DNA from: Gaoshiqia sp050178015
Lineage (GTDB): Bacteria; Bacteroidota; Bacteroidia; Bacteroidales; Prolixibacteraceae
Length of the DNA: 64,000 bases
Assembly (NCBI GenBank): GCA_050178015.1
Contig: JBFXGM010000010.1
Coordinates: forward strand, 1 to 64,000
Reading direction: 5' to 3'
Shown here piece by piece: positions 8,534 to 18,567 of this stretch (positions within the stretch are counted from its first letter, which is position 1; every line of letters starts with the position of its first letter). The translations under genes and the position numbers were made by a program. The notes beneath the pieces were generated by a model, which was not told where the DNA came from, did not search any database, and saw nothing but the letters and a program-made list of their open reading frames with translations.

Positions 8534-9904
8534 TCACTGTTTTGATTTCCATTGCTGGCTAAACGATTTCTCTGCGAATTTTGGTAGTTCCTTTTGATCG
8601 CCCAAGGCATTTTTGCCCAACAGGCCAAGCCTATTCTTCAGGTTTCCGCCAACGGCATCCAAGCGGCTGCGTTTGCTGAATGCATATTCAAAAGCCTTCA
8701 TGCCCATGTTCCAGGCAAAGGTCCCGTTTCCTTGTTTCACGGCATCGCGACGGTTGAACAGCAACAGGTTGTGCAAGGGTATCTTTACCGGGCAAACTTC
8801 GGTACACTTTCCGCAGACCGAACAGGCCGAGCTAAGGTGGTTATAATCGGCAAAACCTTTTAAAAATGGCGTGATGACCGAACCGATTGGCCCGCTGTAA
8901 GTAGCTGCATACGTGTAGCCGCCCACATTTTTATAGATAGGGCAGGCATTCAGGCAAGCTCCGCAACGAATACATTTCAGCGCCAAATATTGCTCATTGT
9001 GCTGGTAAAGTTCGCTCCGGTTGTTATCGAGCAGAATGACATACATTTTTTCAGGGCCATCGGTTTCTCCCGGCTTCTTGGGCCCGGTTACAATGCTGTT
9101 GTAAACCGTTATCTGCTGACCGGTTCCATGCGCGGCCAGCAAGGGCCAGAGCAATCCCAAATCTTTCAGCGAGGGAACAATTTTTTCGATACCCGCGATG
9201 GCAATGTGTACTTTCGGAAACGAAAAGGTCATCATCGCGTTTCCTTCGTTTTCGGTAAGTGCAATACCCCCGATATCAGCGATCAGAAAGTTGGAGCCGG
9301 TAACGCCAATGTCGGCATTTACAAATTTGTTGCGCAGCAATTTACGCACATAAGCTGTCAGAAATTCGGGTGTACTGTGCTCGGGCGTGTCAAATTTTTC
9401 GTGAAACAACTCTGCAATATCTTCCTTGGATTTATGCATGGCCGGTGTCACGATGTGATACGGTTTTTCACCGGCAATCTGCACGATGTATTCGCCCAAA
9501 TCCGTTTCCAGCGATTCAATACCCAGGTGCTCCACATGTTCGTTCAAATCGATCTCCTCGGTGGTCATCGACTTACTTTTCACCAACAGTTTGGCCTGAT
9601 TTTCACGAAGGATTTTCTGAACAGCCTGAATGGCTTCGGCACCGTCTTCGGCCCAAATCACTTCAGCCCCGCTGGCAGTGATGTTCTTTTCGAACTGCAG
9701 GAGGTATTCATGCAGGTTGTTGACAGCCTTTTCCTTAATAAAGGAACCGCGCTCCTTGGCCAGTTCCAGGTTGGAGTAGCGCTTTTTACCCCGGTCAACA
9801 GCCTGGTCGTACCGCGAAATATTAAAGCGGATAGTGGCCCGGTGCTTTTTATCAAAGGCAATTTTATCCGCAGCTTTTATAAAGTCCTGTTTTACACCCG
9901 ACAT
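8534..9904 (-). CDS. lutB: LutB/LldF-type iron-sulfur LUD-domain protein
   Basis: A 456-residue protein with an N-terminal LUD domain (about 60-290) and two 4Fe-4S binding motifs, CIRCGACLNAC (311-321) and CSVCGKCTEVC (361-371), each followed by P. This is the LutB architecture of the LutABC L-lactate dehydrogenase. No lutA or lutC lies nearby, so the partners must be elsewhere or the protein works in another complex. It sits between rpiB (3 nt gap upstream) and the Rrf2 regulator (3 nt gap downstream), a tight three-gene unit. Confidence 0.9.
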   Translation of the reverse strand: MSGVKQDFIKAADKIAFDKKHRATIRFNISRYDQAVDRGKKRYSNLELAKERGSFIKEKAVNNLHEYLLQFEKNITASGAEVIWAEDGAEAIQAVQKILRENQAKLLVKSKSMTTEEIDLNEHVEHLGIESLETDLGEYIVQIAGEKPYHIVTPAMHKSKEDIAELFHEKFDTPEHSTPEFLTAYVRKLLRNKFVNADIGVTGSNFLIADIGGIALTENEGNAMMTFSFPKVHIAIAGIEKIVPSLKDLGLLWPLLAAHGTGQQITVYNSIVTGPKKPGETDGPEKMYVILLDNNRSELYQHNEQYLALKCIRCGACLNACPIYKNVGGYTYAATYSGPIGSVITPFLKGFADYNHLSSACSVCGKCTEVCPVKIPLHNLLLFNRRDAVKQGNGTFAWNMGMKAFEYAFSKRSRLDAVGGNLKNRLGLLGKNALGDQKELPKFAEKSFSQQWKSKQ

Positions 9905-9907
9905 AGC

Positions 9908-10339
9908 TTATTGGATTGGGATTTTATCAATTCGGCGTTGGTGGCGTCCACCTTCAAAATCGGTAGAAATAAAGGTCTTCACAATCATAATGGCCTCATC
10001 ATCGGTGATAAAACGAGCCGGAAGGGCACAAACATTGGCATCGTTGTGCAAGCGGGCCAAAGCTGCAATTTCGGGTTTCCAGCAAATGGCCGAACGTATT
10101 TTCTGGTGCTTGTTGGCAACAATGTTGATGCCGTTTCCACTACCGCACAGCGAAATACCCAAATCGAATTCACCATTTTCAACGGCCAGCGCCATCGGGT
10201 GCGCAAAGTCCGGGTAATCGGAACTTTCGGCCGTAAACGCGCCATAATCATGATATTCAATCCCTTTCTCTTCGAGGTAACTTTTTACTACCTGCTTTCT
10301 TTCAAACCCAGCATGATCGGAGGCCAGTGCTATTTTCAT
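9908..10339 (-). CDS. rpiB: Ribose 5-phosphate isomerase B
   Basis: A 143-residue RpiB/LacAB-family enzyme interconverting ribose 5-phosphate and ribulose 5-phosphate. SDHAGFERK at 7-15 is the substrate-binding loop, C65 in LCGSGNGI is the catalytic base and H98 in RLHNDANV is the ring-opening residue. First gene of the rpiB-lutB-rrf2 unit. A few substitutions are possible in this family (allose 6-phosphate isomerase activity), but the sequence looks like an ordinary RpiB. Confidence 0.93.
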   Translation of the reverse strand: MKIALASDHAGFERKQVVKSYLEEKGIEYHDYGAFTAESSDYPDFAHPMALAVENGEFDLGISLCGSGNGINIVANKHQKIRSAICWKPEIAALARLHNDANVCALPARFITDDEAIMIVKTFISTDFEGGRHQRRIDKIPIQ

Positions 10340-10466
10340 ACGTATATTTTTTATCTGTTACAACGATCGGCGCGTCAACCAGTAAAATTTGTTCGAAGTG
10401 CTTTTTCGTTTCTCTGTTCCTTTTCGAAAACAAAAATAATACTAAAAAGTATTTATTTGATGAATA

Positions 10467-11972
10467 TTAGTGAAGAAACTTTCTGAATTCCCTATTTTCC
10501 AACACATAGATGATAACGATAAAGAGCATAAGTAAAAATGCATGGAAAAGGTACATCGGCAAAATGGATTCCACAGGAACTAGTACCGAAATAAAATATA
10601 AGCCCAGGGCCACAACAAAGTATAATCCGATCCGTTTCAGCGGATAATCAATCGGAAAATGTTTTTGTCCATACACATAGCACAAAACGGCTTCGATAAT
10701 AAAACAGATCAACACCGCCACAGCTGATGCCATGTACCCAAAAACAGGAATAAAAACAATATTGATCCCCAAACTGATAGCCGCGCCAACCAGTGAGAAA
10801 TATGCCCCGAACCGTGTTTTATCGGTTAATTTATACCATAGCGAGACGGTGTAGTATATTCCCAGAAAGAGGTTGGCCATCAGGATGATGGGAACCACCT
10901 CCAAGCCCGAATAGTACGCCTCGTCAATAATATTGAAGGTTTTGAAAACATCGAGGAACAGACTGATACCCAGGAAAATCAGCAACCCAAAAATTACAAA
11001 GTATTTCAGGATCAGGGCATAGCCACGCTTGTTGTCTTCCGATTTCACCTGCGAAAAAAAGAAGGGCTCGAACGCGTACCGGAAAGCCTGGATAAACATG
11101 TTCATCAAAACCGCCAGCTTGTAATTTGCACCGTAGATACCCAGCTGTTCCATAGGCCCCTGGTTATCTGGTATTAATATGGGAATCAATATCTTGTCTA
11201 TATTTTGGTTGACCATTCCGGCAACGCCAACCACCAAAATCGGGAAGGAGTACCAAACCATTTCTTTGAGCAAACGCCCGTCAAACCGAAGTTTCACCCA
11301 AAGCTCGGGCAGCAACATCACAAAAGTAACGCCCGAGGCAATCAGGTTGGAAATAAAAACATAGCCCACCCCAATCTGATCCGAGTAAATAATCCCGACC
11401 AGGTGGTCAGGATTCGATTTCAGCAGGGCAGGGCAGATGGTTAAAAAGAAGATGTTGAAAAAAATATTGGCGAAAATATTCACCAGCTTGATCACGGCGA
11501 ATTTGATGGCTTTCGATTCGATGCGCAGGCGGGCAAAAGGTATGGACGTGAACGCATCAAAAGCCATGATCAATGCAATCCACCGAACGTATTCGGGGTG
11601 GTTGGCATAGTCCAGCCAGCCGGCAATCACGTCGGAAAAACTATAAACAACCAGCAAAAAGCTAAGCGAAGTAACAAAAATCGAAATCAGCGAACTGGAA
11701 TAAACCAGCTGTTTATCCTTCTTTTCGGAGGCATACCGGAAATAACCGGTTTCCATTCCGTAGGTTAAAATAACCAGCAAAAAGGCCATGTACGAATACA
11801 GGTTGGTAACAACACCATATTCGGCTGTTTGAAAAATATGCGAATAATACGGCACCAGCCACCAGTTGATAAACCGTCCAACAATGCTGCTGACACCATA
11901 AACGGCGGTTTCGCCCACAAGCTTTTTAAATGAATTCAAACCGAAAAATTTTTTCCAAAGATAGCTATTCAC
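10467..11972 (-). CDS. Polysaccharide/oligosaccharide flippase (Wzx/MurJ-like)
   Basis: A 501-residue integral membrane protein with roughly 12-14 hydrophobic helices along the whole length. The N-terminal segment ETAVYGVSSIVGRFINWWLVPYYSHIF is the signature opening of the polysaccharide biosynthesis (PST/MOP) exporter family in Bacteroidota. These proteins flip lipid-linked sugars across the inner membrane. No glycosyltransferases are adjacent, so the substrate is unknown. Transcribed alone, divergently from the glutamine cyclotransferase gene. Confidence 0.85.
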   Translation of the reverse strand: MNSYLWKKFFGLNSFKKLVGETAVYGVSSIVGRFINWWLVPYYSHIFQTAEYGVVTNLYSYMAFLLVILTYGMETGYFRYASEKKDKQLVYSSSLISIFVTSLSFLLVVYSFSDVIAGWLDYANHPEYVRWIALIMAFDAFTSIPFARLRIESKAIKFAVIKLVNIFANIFFNIFFLTICPALLKSNPDHLVGIIYSDQIGVGYVFISNLIASGVTFVMLLPELWVKLRFDGRLLKEMVWYSFPILVVGVAGMVNQNIDKILIPILIPDNQGPMEQLGIYGANYKLAVLMNMFIQAFRYAFEPFFFSQVKSEDNKRGYALILKYFVIFGLLIFLGISLFLDVFKTFNIIDEAYYSGLEVVPIILMANLFLGIYYTVSLWYKLTDKTRFGAYFSLVGAAISLGINIVFIPVFGYMASAVAVLICFIIEAVLCYVYGQKHFPIDYPLKRIGLYFVVALGLYFISVLVPVESILPMYLFHAFLLMLFIVIIYVLENREFRKFLH

Positions 11973-12058
11973 GCATAGCGGCGTTTTAAAAACGGACTGA
12001 ATTACCGCCAGCTTTTAAGATTTAATTATTTTTAGGGCGGAAATAAAAAACGAACAAA

Positions 12059-13144
12059 ATGAAACTCAGGATTTTCAGCATACTTTTTATCTCGTTGCTC
12101 TTTTTAAGCGCTTTTTCGTGTACCAACAGCCCGAAAAAATCGCGCAAACCGGTCGCCCAGATCAGCCTATCGCCCAAAAAGAAAAACCTGGTGGCCGGCG
12201 ATTCAATCAACATTCAAATCACCATTAAACTGAAGGACGGTGAGCTGGAGAAGGCCGAACTTTTCCTGGACAATGAACTGGTGAAAACTTCCGGCGACAT
12301 CAATTTTCAGTATGCCATCCCCGAATTGCAATCACTTGGGAAACACCAACTAAAAATTGTCGCAACCAAAACAGATGGGGTAGAAGGAGTTAATTTTCAA
12401 ACATTTGAAGTGCTTTCAGATATTCAGCCCGAACTGTTGACCTACGAAATTGTAAACACCTACCCGCACAGCACCGAACATTTCACCCAGGGTTTGGAAA
12501 TACACAACGACGAATTTTACGAGAGTACGGGCGAAAACGGCAAATCAGGCATCTTCAGGTTTGATTTGCAAACCGGTAAAATACTGAAATCGGTGAAGTT
12601 GGAAGACCGTTATTTTGGCGAAGGAATCACCATTTTCGAAAATAAAATTTACCAGCTAACCTACAAAGCCCAAAAAGGCTTTATTTACGACCTGAACACC
12701 TTTGCCCGTGTGGACAGTTTCCGTTACGAAACGCCGGAAGGGTGGGGATTGGCCCATGAAAACACGAACCTGATCAAAACCGACGGTTCCGAGTTTCTTC
12801 ATTTTATTGATCCGTCCAATATGCAGGTAATCAAAAAAATACCGGTTTACGACGACAAAGGGCCGGTGAAATACCTGAACGAACTGGAGTTTTATAACGG
12901 TCACCTGTATGCCAACATCTGGACGACCAATTTCGCTGTAAAAATTGATCCGGTAACCGGTAAAGTGCTGGCTAAAATTGATTTTGACGGACTGCTATCG
13001 GTGATGTACAACCCCGATAACCGGATTGATGTGCTAAACGGGATTGCCATCAACAAGAAAAACGGCAAAATGTATGTTACCGGTAAACTTTGGCCAAAGC
13101 TGTTCGAAGTAAAACTGGTTAAAAAAGACCCGGGTTCTCGTTAA
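12059..13144 (+). CDS. Glutaminyl-peptide cyclotransferase-like lipoprotein
   Basis: A 361-residue protein with a lipoprotein signal (C21 in AFSCTN), a short Ig-like segment (about 35-120), and a beta-propeller of the plant/bacterial glutamine cyclotransferase family (about 128-355). Diagnostic sequences are YPHSTEHFTQGL, ENGKSGIFRFD, YFGEGITIF and NELEFYNGHLYANIW. Members convert N-terminal Gln of peptides to pyroglutamate. It would act on the periplasmic face or cell surface. Its last 26 bases overlap the 3' end of the convergent ruvB gene. Confidence 0.88.
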   Translation: MKLRIFSILFISLLFLSAFSCTNSPKKSRKPVAQISLSPKKKNLVAGDSINIQITIKLKDGELEKAELFLDNELVKTSGDINFQYAIPELQSLGKHQLKIVATKTDGVEGVNFQTFEVLSDIQPELLTYEIVNTYPHSTEHFTQGLEIHNDEFYESTGENGKSGIFRFDLQTGKILKSVKLEDRYFGEGITIFENKIYQLTYKAQKGFIYDLNTFARVDSFRYETPEGWGLAHENTNLIKTDGSEFLHFIDPSNMQVIKKIPVYDDKGPVKYLNELEFYNGHLYANIWTTNFAVKIDPVTGKVLAKIDFDGLLSVMYNPDNRIDVLNGIAINKKNGKMYVTGKLWPKLFEVKLVKKDPGSR

Positions 13145-14141
13145 ATTTCACAATACCCAAGTGTTTGTATGCCAATTCGGTAGCTTCGCGGCCACGCGGA
13201 GTCCGTTTAATAAATCCTTCTTTTATCAGGAAAGGCTCATACACTTCCTCGATGGTGCCGCTATCTTCGCCAACGGCTGTGGCAATGGTGGTCAGTCCAA
13301 CGGGGCCGCCTTTAAATTTATCGATAATGGTGCGCAGTATTTTGTTGTCCATTTCATCCAGGCCGTGCTTGTCAATATTCAGGGCTTCAAGCGAATACTG
13401 CGTAATATCAATATCAATCCGGCCGTTTCCCTTCACTTGGGCAAAGTCGCGCACCCGGCGCAGCAAAGCATTCACAATACGGGGCGTTCCGCGGCTCCGC
13501 GAAGCAATTTCGATGGCTGCCCGTTCATCAATTTCGACCTTTAAAATGTGAGCCGAACGTTTTACAATGCCGGTGAGAATTTTCAGGTCGTAATATTCGA
13601 AATGGGCTTTAATGCCAAAACGGGCCCTCAGCGGACTGGTGAGCAAACCGGAGCGGGTCGTGGCGCCAATCAGGGTAAACGGATTTAGCTCAAGCTGTAT
13701 TGAGCGTGCACTGGGCCCTTTATCGATCATGATATCGATTTTGTAGTCCTCCATAGCCGAATACAGATATTCTTCCACAATGGGGCTTAAACGGTGTATT
13801 TCGTCGATAAAAAGCACGTCGCGCTCATCCAGGTTGGTGAGCAGGCCGGCCAAATCGCCGGGTTTGTCCAAAACAGGGCCGGACGTAAGCTTTAAGCTCA
13901 CCCCCAATTCATTCGAAATAATGTTGGAAAGCGTGGTTTTTCCGAGTCCCGGGGGGCCGAACAGCAAGACATGGTCCAGGGCTTCGCCGCGCATTTTTGC
14001 CGCCTGTACAAATACCTTCAGGTTTTCGACAATCTGTGCCTGCCCTTTAAAATCGTCAAAAGACAACGGCCGCAACTGACGGTCGAAGTCCATATCCTTT
14101 TCAGAAAACGATTGATTGTGAAGATCTAACTGATCGGTCAT
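13119..14141 (-). CDS. ruvB: Holliday junction branch migration helicase RuvB
   Basis: A 340-residue AAA+ ATPase: Walker A GPPGLGKTT at 62-70, Walker B LFIDEIHRL at 110-118, sensor 1 GATTRSG, sensor 2 GTPRIVNALLRRVRD, and the C-terminal winged helix. It drives branch migration of Holliday junctions with RuvA. Length and start are normal. It lies 39 nt after the tolC-like gene but has its own TAnnTTTG element. Its 3' end overlaps the convergent cyclotransferase gene by 26 nt. Confidence 0.97.
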   Translation of the reverse strand: MTDQLDLHNQSFSEKDMDFDRQLRPLSFDDFKGQAQIVENLKVFVQAAKMRGEALDHVLLFGPPGLGKTTLSNIISNELGVSLKLTSGPVLDKPGDLAGLLTNLDERDVLFIDEIHRLSPIVEEYLYSAMEDYKIDIMIDKGPSARSIQLELNPFTLIGATTRSGLLTSPLRARFGIKAHFEYYDLKILTGIVKRSAHILKVEIDERAAIEIASRSRGTPRIVNALLRRVRDFAQVKGNGRIDIDITQYSLEALNIDKHGLDEMDNKILRTIIDKFKGGPVGLTTIATAVGEDSGTIEEVYEPFLIKEGFIKRTPRGREATELAYKHLGIVKFNENPGLF

Positions 14142-14165
14142 ACCACTTGCTTAAACTTCAGCAAA

Positions 14166-14173
14166 CAAAGATA
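14166..14173 (-). promoter_or_regulatory. Candidate -7 element for ruvB
   Basis: Minus strand reads TATCTTTG, a perfect TAnnTTTG match 24 nt before the ruvB ATG, in the short gap after the efflux operon. It suggests ruvB is not only dependent on read-through. Confidence 0.5.
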
Positions 14174-14180
14174 GTTTTAT

Positions 14181-15494
14181 TTAGAGGTAATCCATGATGT
14201 GGCCGGAAATTTGGCGCAGCGATATTTCGGCCAGTTTGGTTTGGTATTGCACCGAAATCAGGCGTTCCTCGGCATCCAGCAGGCTTTTCTGCACTTCGCG
14301 CAGTTCGAGGCCCGAAAGGCTTCCCAGCTTGTATCGTTCCAGTGCTATTTCGAGGTTTTCGCGTGCCACATTCAGGTTTTGTTCCTCCAGCCGAAGCAGT
14401 TGCAAATTATTCTCGTATGCGTAATAAATGGTGATCAAATCGGCCTTTACCTGTTGTTCAACTTCCTGATACCGATACTTCTTATTTTCTATTTCGATGG
14501 CAGCATTGCTTTTTTCGCGGCGTCGGCTGTAGCCATCAAACAAGTCGATCCCTAGGGTAAGGCCGTAATTCATACCATTGGTGCGCTGGTTGAGCAACGA
14601 ACTGGCTTCGTAAGTGTTGTATGCATACGAATAGCCGGAGGCAAAATTCAGGTACGGATACGCGCGTGACGCAACCAGCTTATAATCCAATTCCGAAACC
14701 ACCTGATTGCGTCCGGCAACCAGCAGGCTGGTGTTGTAGCTGAGGGTCAAATCAAGCAATTCCTTGTAGGTCAGGTCATCATCAATCTGTATGACCGAAT
14801 CAGGCAGGATAATATTTGCCCCAAGATCGTCGGCTGCCATCAGTTCGTTGAGCCGGACCTGAGAGGCCCGCAGCACTTCCTTTTGTTTGGCATAACGCGA
14901 GCTGTCGGCATTCAGGTAAACGATAGATTGCAACAATTCCAAACGCGACGATGAGCCCAGCAAATACCGTTCTTCGTCGATGCGAACCCGTTCGCGCGAC
15001 AGGGAAACGGCGTAGGCCAGGTTACTGTAAAGACGTTGTTGCTGAACGTAGTAGTAATATTCCGAGACAATTTGGCTGACCAAATTTTCGATGGTCATTT
15101 GGGTGTTGAGTTCCCCGATCTGTTTCAGTTCGGCCAATTTTTGATAACTGGTTTGCACGTTGAAGCCCTGAAAAATGGTCCAGCTCAGGTTGACTCCGGC
15201 ACTTGCAGTCGTATTGTGAATGCCGCTGGTGTTATTTTCGGAACCATCAGCCAGGTTCTGATTGACTGAGTTTATGGTACCACTGTAACGGTTGGTCATA
15301 CTCAGGGTAGGCAAGAACCCCGCATTTCCCCGGGTAAAATTATTGGCAGAAATTTCCTCTTGGTTACGGGTCACCAGAATGGAAAAATTGCGTTCCAAAC
15401 CGGTAGTGATACACCGGTCCAGATCATAAATTTCCTGTGAAAAGCCAGGTTTAAGCACCAATGATACCAGTAAAAGTACAAACGTATATCGCAT
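14181..15494 (-). CDS. TolC-family outer membrane efflux protein
   Basis: Outer membrane factor of the RND system. From the ATG at 15494 the protein has 437 residues, with a clean signal peptide (MRYTFVLLLVSLVLKPGFSQ) and two repeats of the outer-membrane efflux protein fold with long coiled coils (for example LEEQNLNVARENLEIALERYKLGSLSGLELREVQ). I chose this ATG over upstream ones (15542, 15536) because the longer forms put about 16 polar residues before the signal peptide and overlap the pump gene; this start lies 13 nt after the pump stop. Third gene of the adaptor-pump-channel operon. Confidence 0.9.
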   Translation of the reverse strand: MRYTFVLLLVSLVLKPGFSQEIYDLDRCITTGLERNFSILVTRNQEEISANNFTRGNAGFLPTLSMTNRYSGTINSVNQNLADGSENNTSGIHNTTASAGVNLSWTIFQGFNVQTSYQKLAELKQIGELNTQMTIENLVSQIVSEYYYYVQQQRLYSNLAYAVSLSRERVRIDEERYLLGSSSRLELLQSIVYLNADSSRYAKQKEVLRASQVRLNELMAADDLGANIILPDSVIQIDDDLTYKELLDLTLSYNTSLLVAGRNQVVSELDYKLVASRAYPYLNFASGYSYAYNTYEASSLLNQRTNGMNYGLTLGIDLFDGYSRRREKSNAAIEIENKKYRYQEVEQQVKADLITIYYAYENNLQLLRLEEQNLNVARENLEIALERYKLGSLSGLELREVQKSLLDAEERLISVQYQTKLAEISLRQISGHIMDYL

Positions 15495-15507
15495 GAAAGG
15501 CCCGAAT

Positions 15508-18500
15508 TTAAAAAGCCTGCTGTAGTTCAATTTCATTACCAATGGTTTTTGATTCGCTTGAAATGATCAGATAGATTGCCGGGACCACGTAAAGGGTAAG
15601 CAGGGTAGAGAGGGTCATTCCGCCAACAACGGCAACCCCCATGGCTACGCGGCTTTGAGCGCCTTCGCCCAAGCCCAGCGCCAAAGGAAGAATACCCAAA
15701 ATAGTGGACAGACTGGTCATCAAAATAGGACGAAAGCGGGCTGATGCTGCATACCAAATGGCTTCGCGTTTGTTCATGCCGGCATTTTTACGCTGATTGG
15801 CAAATTCCACAATCAAAATACCGTTTTTCGATACCAGCCCCACCAGCATAATTATCCCGATCTGGCTGAAAATATTCATGGTTATATCGAAATACCACAT
15901 GAAAAACATGGCGCCCGTGAGTGCAAAGGGCACGGTCATCATCACAATGATCGGATCTTTGAAACTTTCGAACTGAGCCGAAAGGACCAGAAAAATCAGG
16001 ACGATGGCCAATAAAAAAGCAAACATGAGGCTGGAAGAGCTTTCCATAAAATCTTTCGAGTCGCCGGCCAGGGCCGTGCGAAAACTATCGTCCAGTACAT
16101 TGGCGGTAATTTTATCCATCTCTTCCAACCCCTGACTGATGGTTTTTCCCTCGGCCAAGCCAGCGGAAATAGTGGCTGCCACGAAGCGATTGTAGCGGTA
16201 CAATTGCGGAGGAGCAGTGGCTTCCTTCAGTGTCACAAAATTATCGAGCTGGACCATTTGTCCGCCGTTATTACGAACGTACAACGACTTAAGATCAAGC
16301 GGCTTATTGCGGTCTTCGCGCGCCAGCTCGCCCAAAATCTGGTATTGCTTTCCATTCATAATAAAATACCCAAAACGCTGCCCGCTAAGCGCCAATTGGA
16401 GCGTCTGTCCTATATTTTGCGTTGAAACGCCCAGTAAATTGGCCTTGTCGCGGTTTATCTCAATCTGAAGCTCCGGTTTGGTAAATTTCAGGTTAACATC
16501 GGCCATCTCGAAGGTTGGATTGTCATACACCTGAGCCATGAATTCGGGCAATATTTCACGCAGTTTTTCAATACCAGGCGCCTGTAAAACATACTGAATG
16601 GGCATTCCGGCACGCCTTCCTCCAAAGGTAGATTGCTGCATCACGGTGGCCTTGGCTTTTGTTTTTTTGCGAAGTTCAGCGGTCAGTTGGTTGGCAATTT
16701 CCTGCTGCGAACGTTCGCGCTCCGAGGGAGGGACCATCACCACCCTTACAAAACTCCAGCCGCTCCGCACCATGGTGGTAACCTTATCTTGCTCGGGTAC
16801 CAACCGGTCAACCACTTCACCCAATTCTTCGATATACGAATGGTTAAATTCGTAGGTAGCGCCTTCGGGTGAGGTAACATTGATGTTTACTTGCGAACGG
16901 TCTTCGAGTGGCGCCATCTCGGCCGGAATATTCTTCCACAAAATATAAATTGACAGCACCGATCCGAGCAAAATGATCATGGCAAGGTACTGACGGTTGA
17001 GAAACGTATTGAGCGATTGCTGGTACGTTCGGTTCAGGGCTACAAAAAATTTCTCGGTGAAATAATATGTTTTACTTCGTTTATGCCTGGTTTTTAAAAG
17101 CTTGGTTGAAAGCATCGGAGTAAGCGTAAGAGCCACAAAAGATGAAATAGCCACAGCGCCAGCAATCACGATACTGAATTCGCGAAACAGCCTGCCGGTC
17201 ATTCCTTCTAAGAAAACGATGGGAAAAAAAACAGCTATCAGCGTGATAGTGGTGGAAATAATGGCAAAAAAGATCTCGTTGGCCCCTTTTAGTCCCGCTT
17301 CGAATGGAGACATGCCACTTTCAATTTTCACATAAATGTTTTCCATCATCACAATGGCATCGTCAACCACCAAACCGATAGACAAAACGATGGCCAGCAA
17401 AGTGAGCACATTGATGGAAAAGCCAGCCGCATACATGATGAAAAAAGAACCGACAAGCGAAACGGGAATCACTAAAATGGGGATGATGGTGGTTCGCCAG
17501 TCGCGCAAAAACACAAAAATGATAATAACAACCAGGAAAAAAGCCAGGTAAATAGTTGTTTCCACCTCTTTTATGGATGAACGGATATAGTCGGTATTAT
17601 CAAAACCGATTTCAATCTGCACATCATCGGGAAGGTCCTTCTTGATGTATTCCAGGCGATCGTATATTTCATCTACAATCTCAATGTGGTTGGCACCCGG
17701 CTGCGGAATAATAACCGTAGCCACCATCGGGATGTTGTTCATTTTCATGATACCGCGTAAATCTTCCGGCCCCAGTTCTGCCCGGCCAATGTCGCGCACC
17801 CGGATGATTTGATCGCCGGTCTGGCGAAGAATCAGACTATTAAACTCTGCGGGAGTGGTCATTAACCCAAGAGCTCGGATTGTCAATTCAGTCGTGTTTC
17901 CTTCGATGCTCCCTGCGGGAAGCTCTATATTTTCGCGCAAAATAGCATTGCGCACATCCAACGGGGTCATCTGGTAGCCAGCCAGTTTGGCCGGATCGAG
18001 CCAAATACGCATGGCATAACGCTTTTCGCCCCATATATTAACGGCACTAACACCGGAAACAGTTTGTAGCTGTTCCTTGAACGTCAAATCGGCAATTTCC
18101 GATAATTCGAGCAGTGAGCGTTTGGGGCTTTTCACGGCAATCATCATGATCGGGCTGGCATCGGCATCAGCCTTTGAAACAATGGGAGGATCGCAATCGC
18201 GTGGTAAAAAGCGTTGCGCTTGCGACACTTTATCGCGTACATCATTGGCCGCAGTTTCCATGTCAACCGTCAGCTCAAATTCAACCGAAATATTGCTGTT
18301 TCCCTGACTGCTGCGGCTGGTGAGCGTCCGGATGCCCGGAATACCATTGATCGATTGTTCGAGCGGTTCTGTAATCTGGGTTTCAATCACATCGGAATTG
18401 GCCCCCGGATACGACGTACGGACGGAAATAATGGGAGGATCAACACTTGGAAATTCGCGAACACCCAAATATGTCATCCCGATGATGCCAAACAGGAGGA

Positions 18501-18561
18501 TCACCAGGGACAATACTGTGGCTAATACAGGGCGCTTTATGCTGGTAGAGGATAAACTCAT
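15508..18561 (-). CDS. RND efflux pump, AcrB/MexB-like inner membrane transporter
   Basis: A 1017-residue resistance-nodulation-division pump with 12 transmembrane helices and two large periplasmic loops. The proton-relay aspartate pair is visible in GLVVDDAIVMMENI, and both FxxxF-type helix repeats are intact. It takes substrates from the periplasm or outer leaflet and passes them to the TolC-like channel. Sequence features fit the hydrophobe/amphiphile (drug) class rather than the heavy-metal class. Tight spacing to the adaptor (6 nt) shows one transcript. Substrate not predictable. Confidence 0.93.
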   Translation of the reverse strand: MSLSSTSIKRPVLATVLSLVILLFGIIGMTYLGVREFPSVDPPIISVRTSYPGANSDVIETQITEPLEQSINGIPGIRTLTSRSSQGNSNISVEFELTVDMETAANDVRDKVSQAQRFLPRDCDPPIVSKADADASPIMMIAVKSPKRSLLELSEIADLTFKEQLQTVSGVSAVNIWGEKRYAMRIWLDPAKLAGYQMTPLDVRNAILRENIELPAGSIEGNTTELTIRALGLMTTPAEFNSLILRQTGDQIIRVRDIGRAELGPEDLRGIMKMNNIPMVATVIIPQPGANHIEIVDEIYDRLEYIKKDLPDDVQIEIGFDNTDYIRSSIKEVETTIYLAFFLVVIIIFVFLRDWRTTIIPILVIPVSLVGSFFIMYAAGFSINVLTLLAIVLSIGLVVDDAIVMMENIYVKIESGMSPFEAGLKGANEIFFAIISTTITLIAVFFPIVFLEGMTGRLFREFSIVIAGAVAISSFVALTLTPMLSTKLLKTRHKRSKTYYFTEKFFVALNRTYQQSLNTFLNRQYLAMIILLGSVLSIYILWKNIPAEMAPLEDRSQVNINVTSPEGATYEFNHSYIEELGEVVDRLVPEQDKVTTMVRSGWSFVRVVMVPPSERERSQQEIANQLTAELRKKTKAKATVMQQSTFGGRRAGMPIQYVLQAPGIEKLREILPEFMAQVYDNPTFEMADVNLKFTKPELQIEINRDKANLLGVSTQNIGQTLQLALSGQRFGYFIMNGKQYQILGELAREDRNKPLDLKSLYVRNNGGQMVQLDNFVTLKEATAPPQLYRYNRFVAATISAGLAEGKTISQGLEEMDKITANVLDDSFRTALAGDSKDFMESSSSLMFAFLLAIVLIFLVLSAQFESFKDPIIVMMTVPFALTGAMFFMWYFDITMNIFSQIGIIMLVGLVSKNGILIVEFANQRKNAGMNKREAIWYAASARFRPILMTSLSTILGILPLALGLGEGAQSRVAMGVAVVGGMTLSTLLTLYVVPAIYLIISSESKTIGNEIELQQAF

Positions 18562-18567
18562 CGTTGG

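Noticed and set aside
8990..10486. 498-codon plus-strand open frame opposite lutB and rpiB
   Set aside because: Antisense to two well-recognised enzymes; its translation has no family features.
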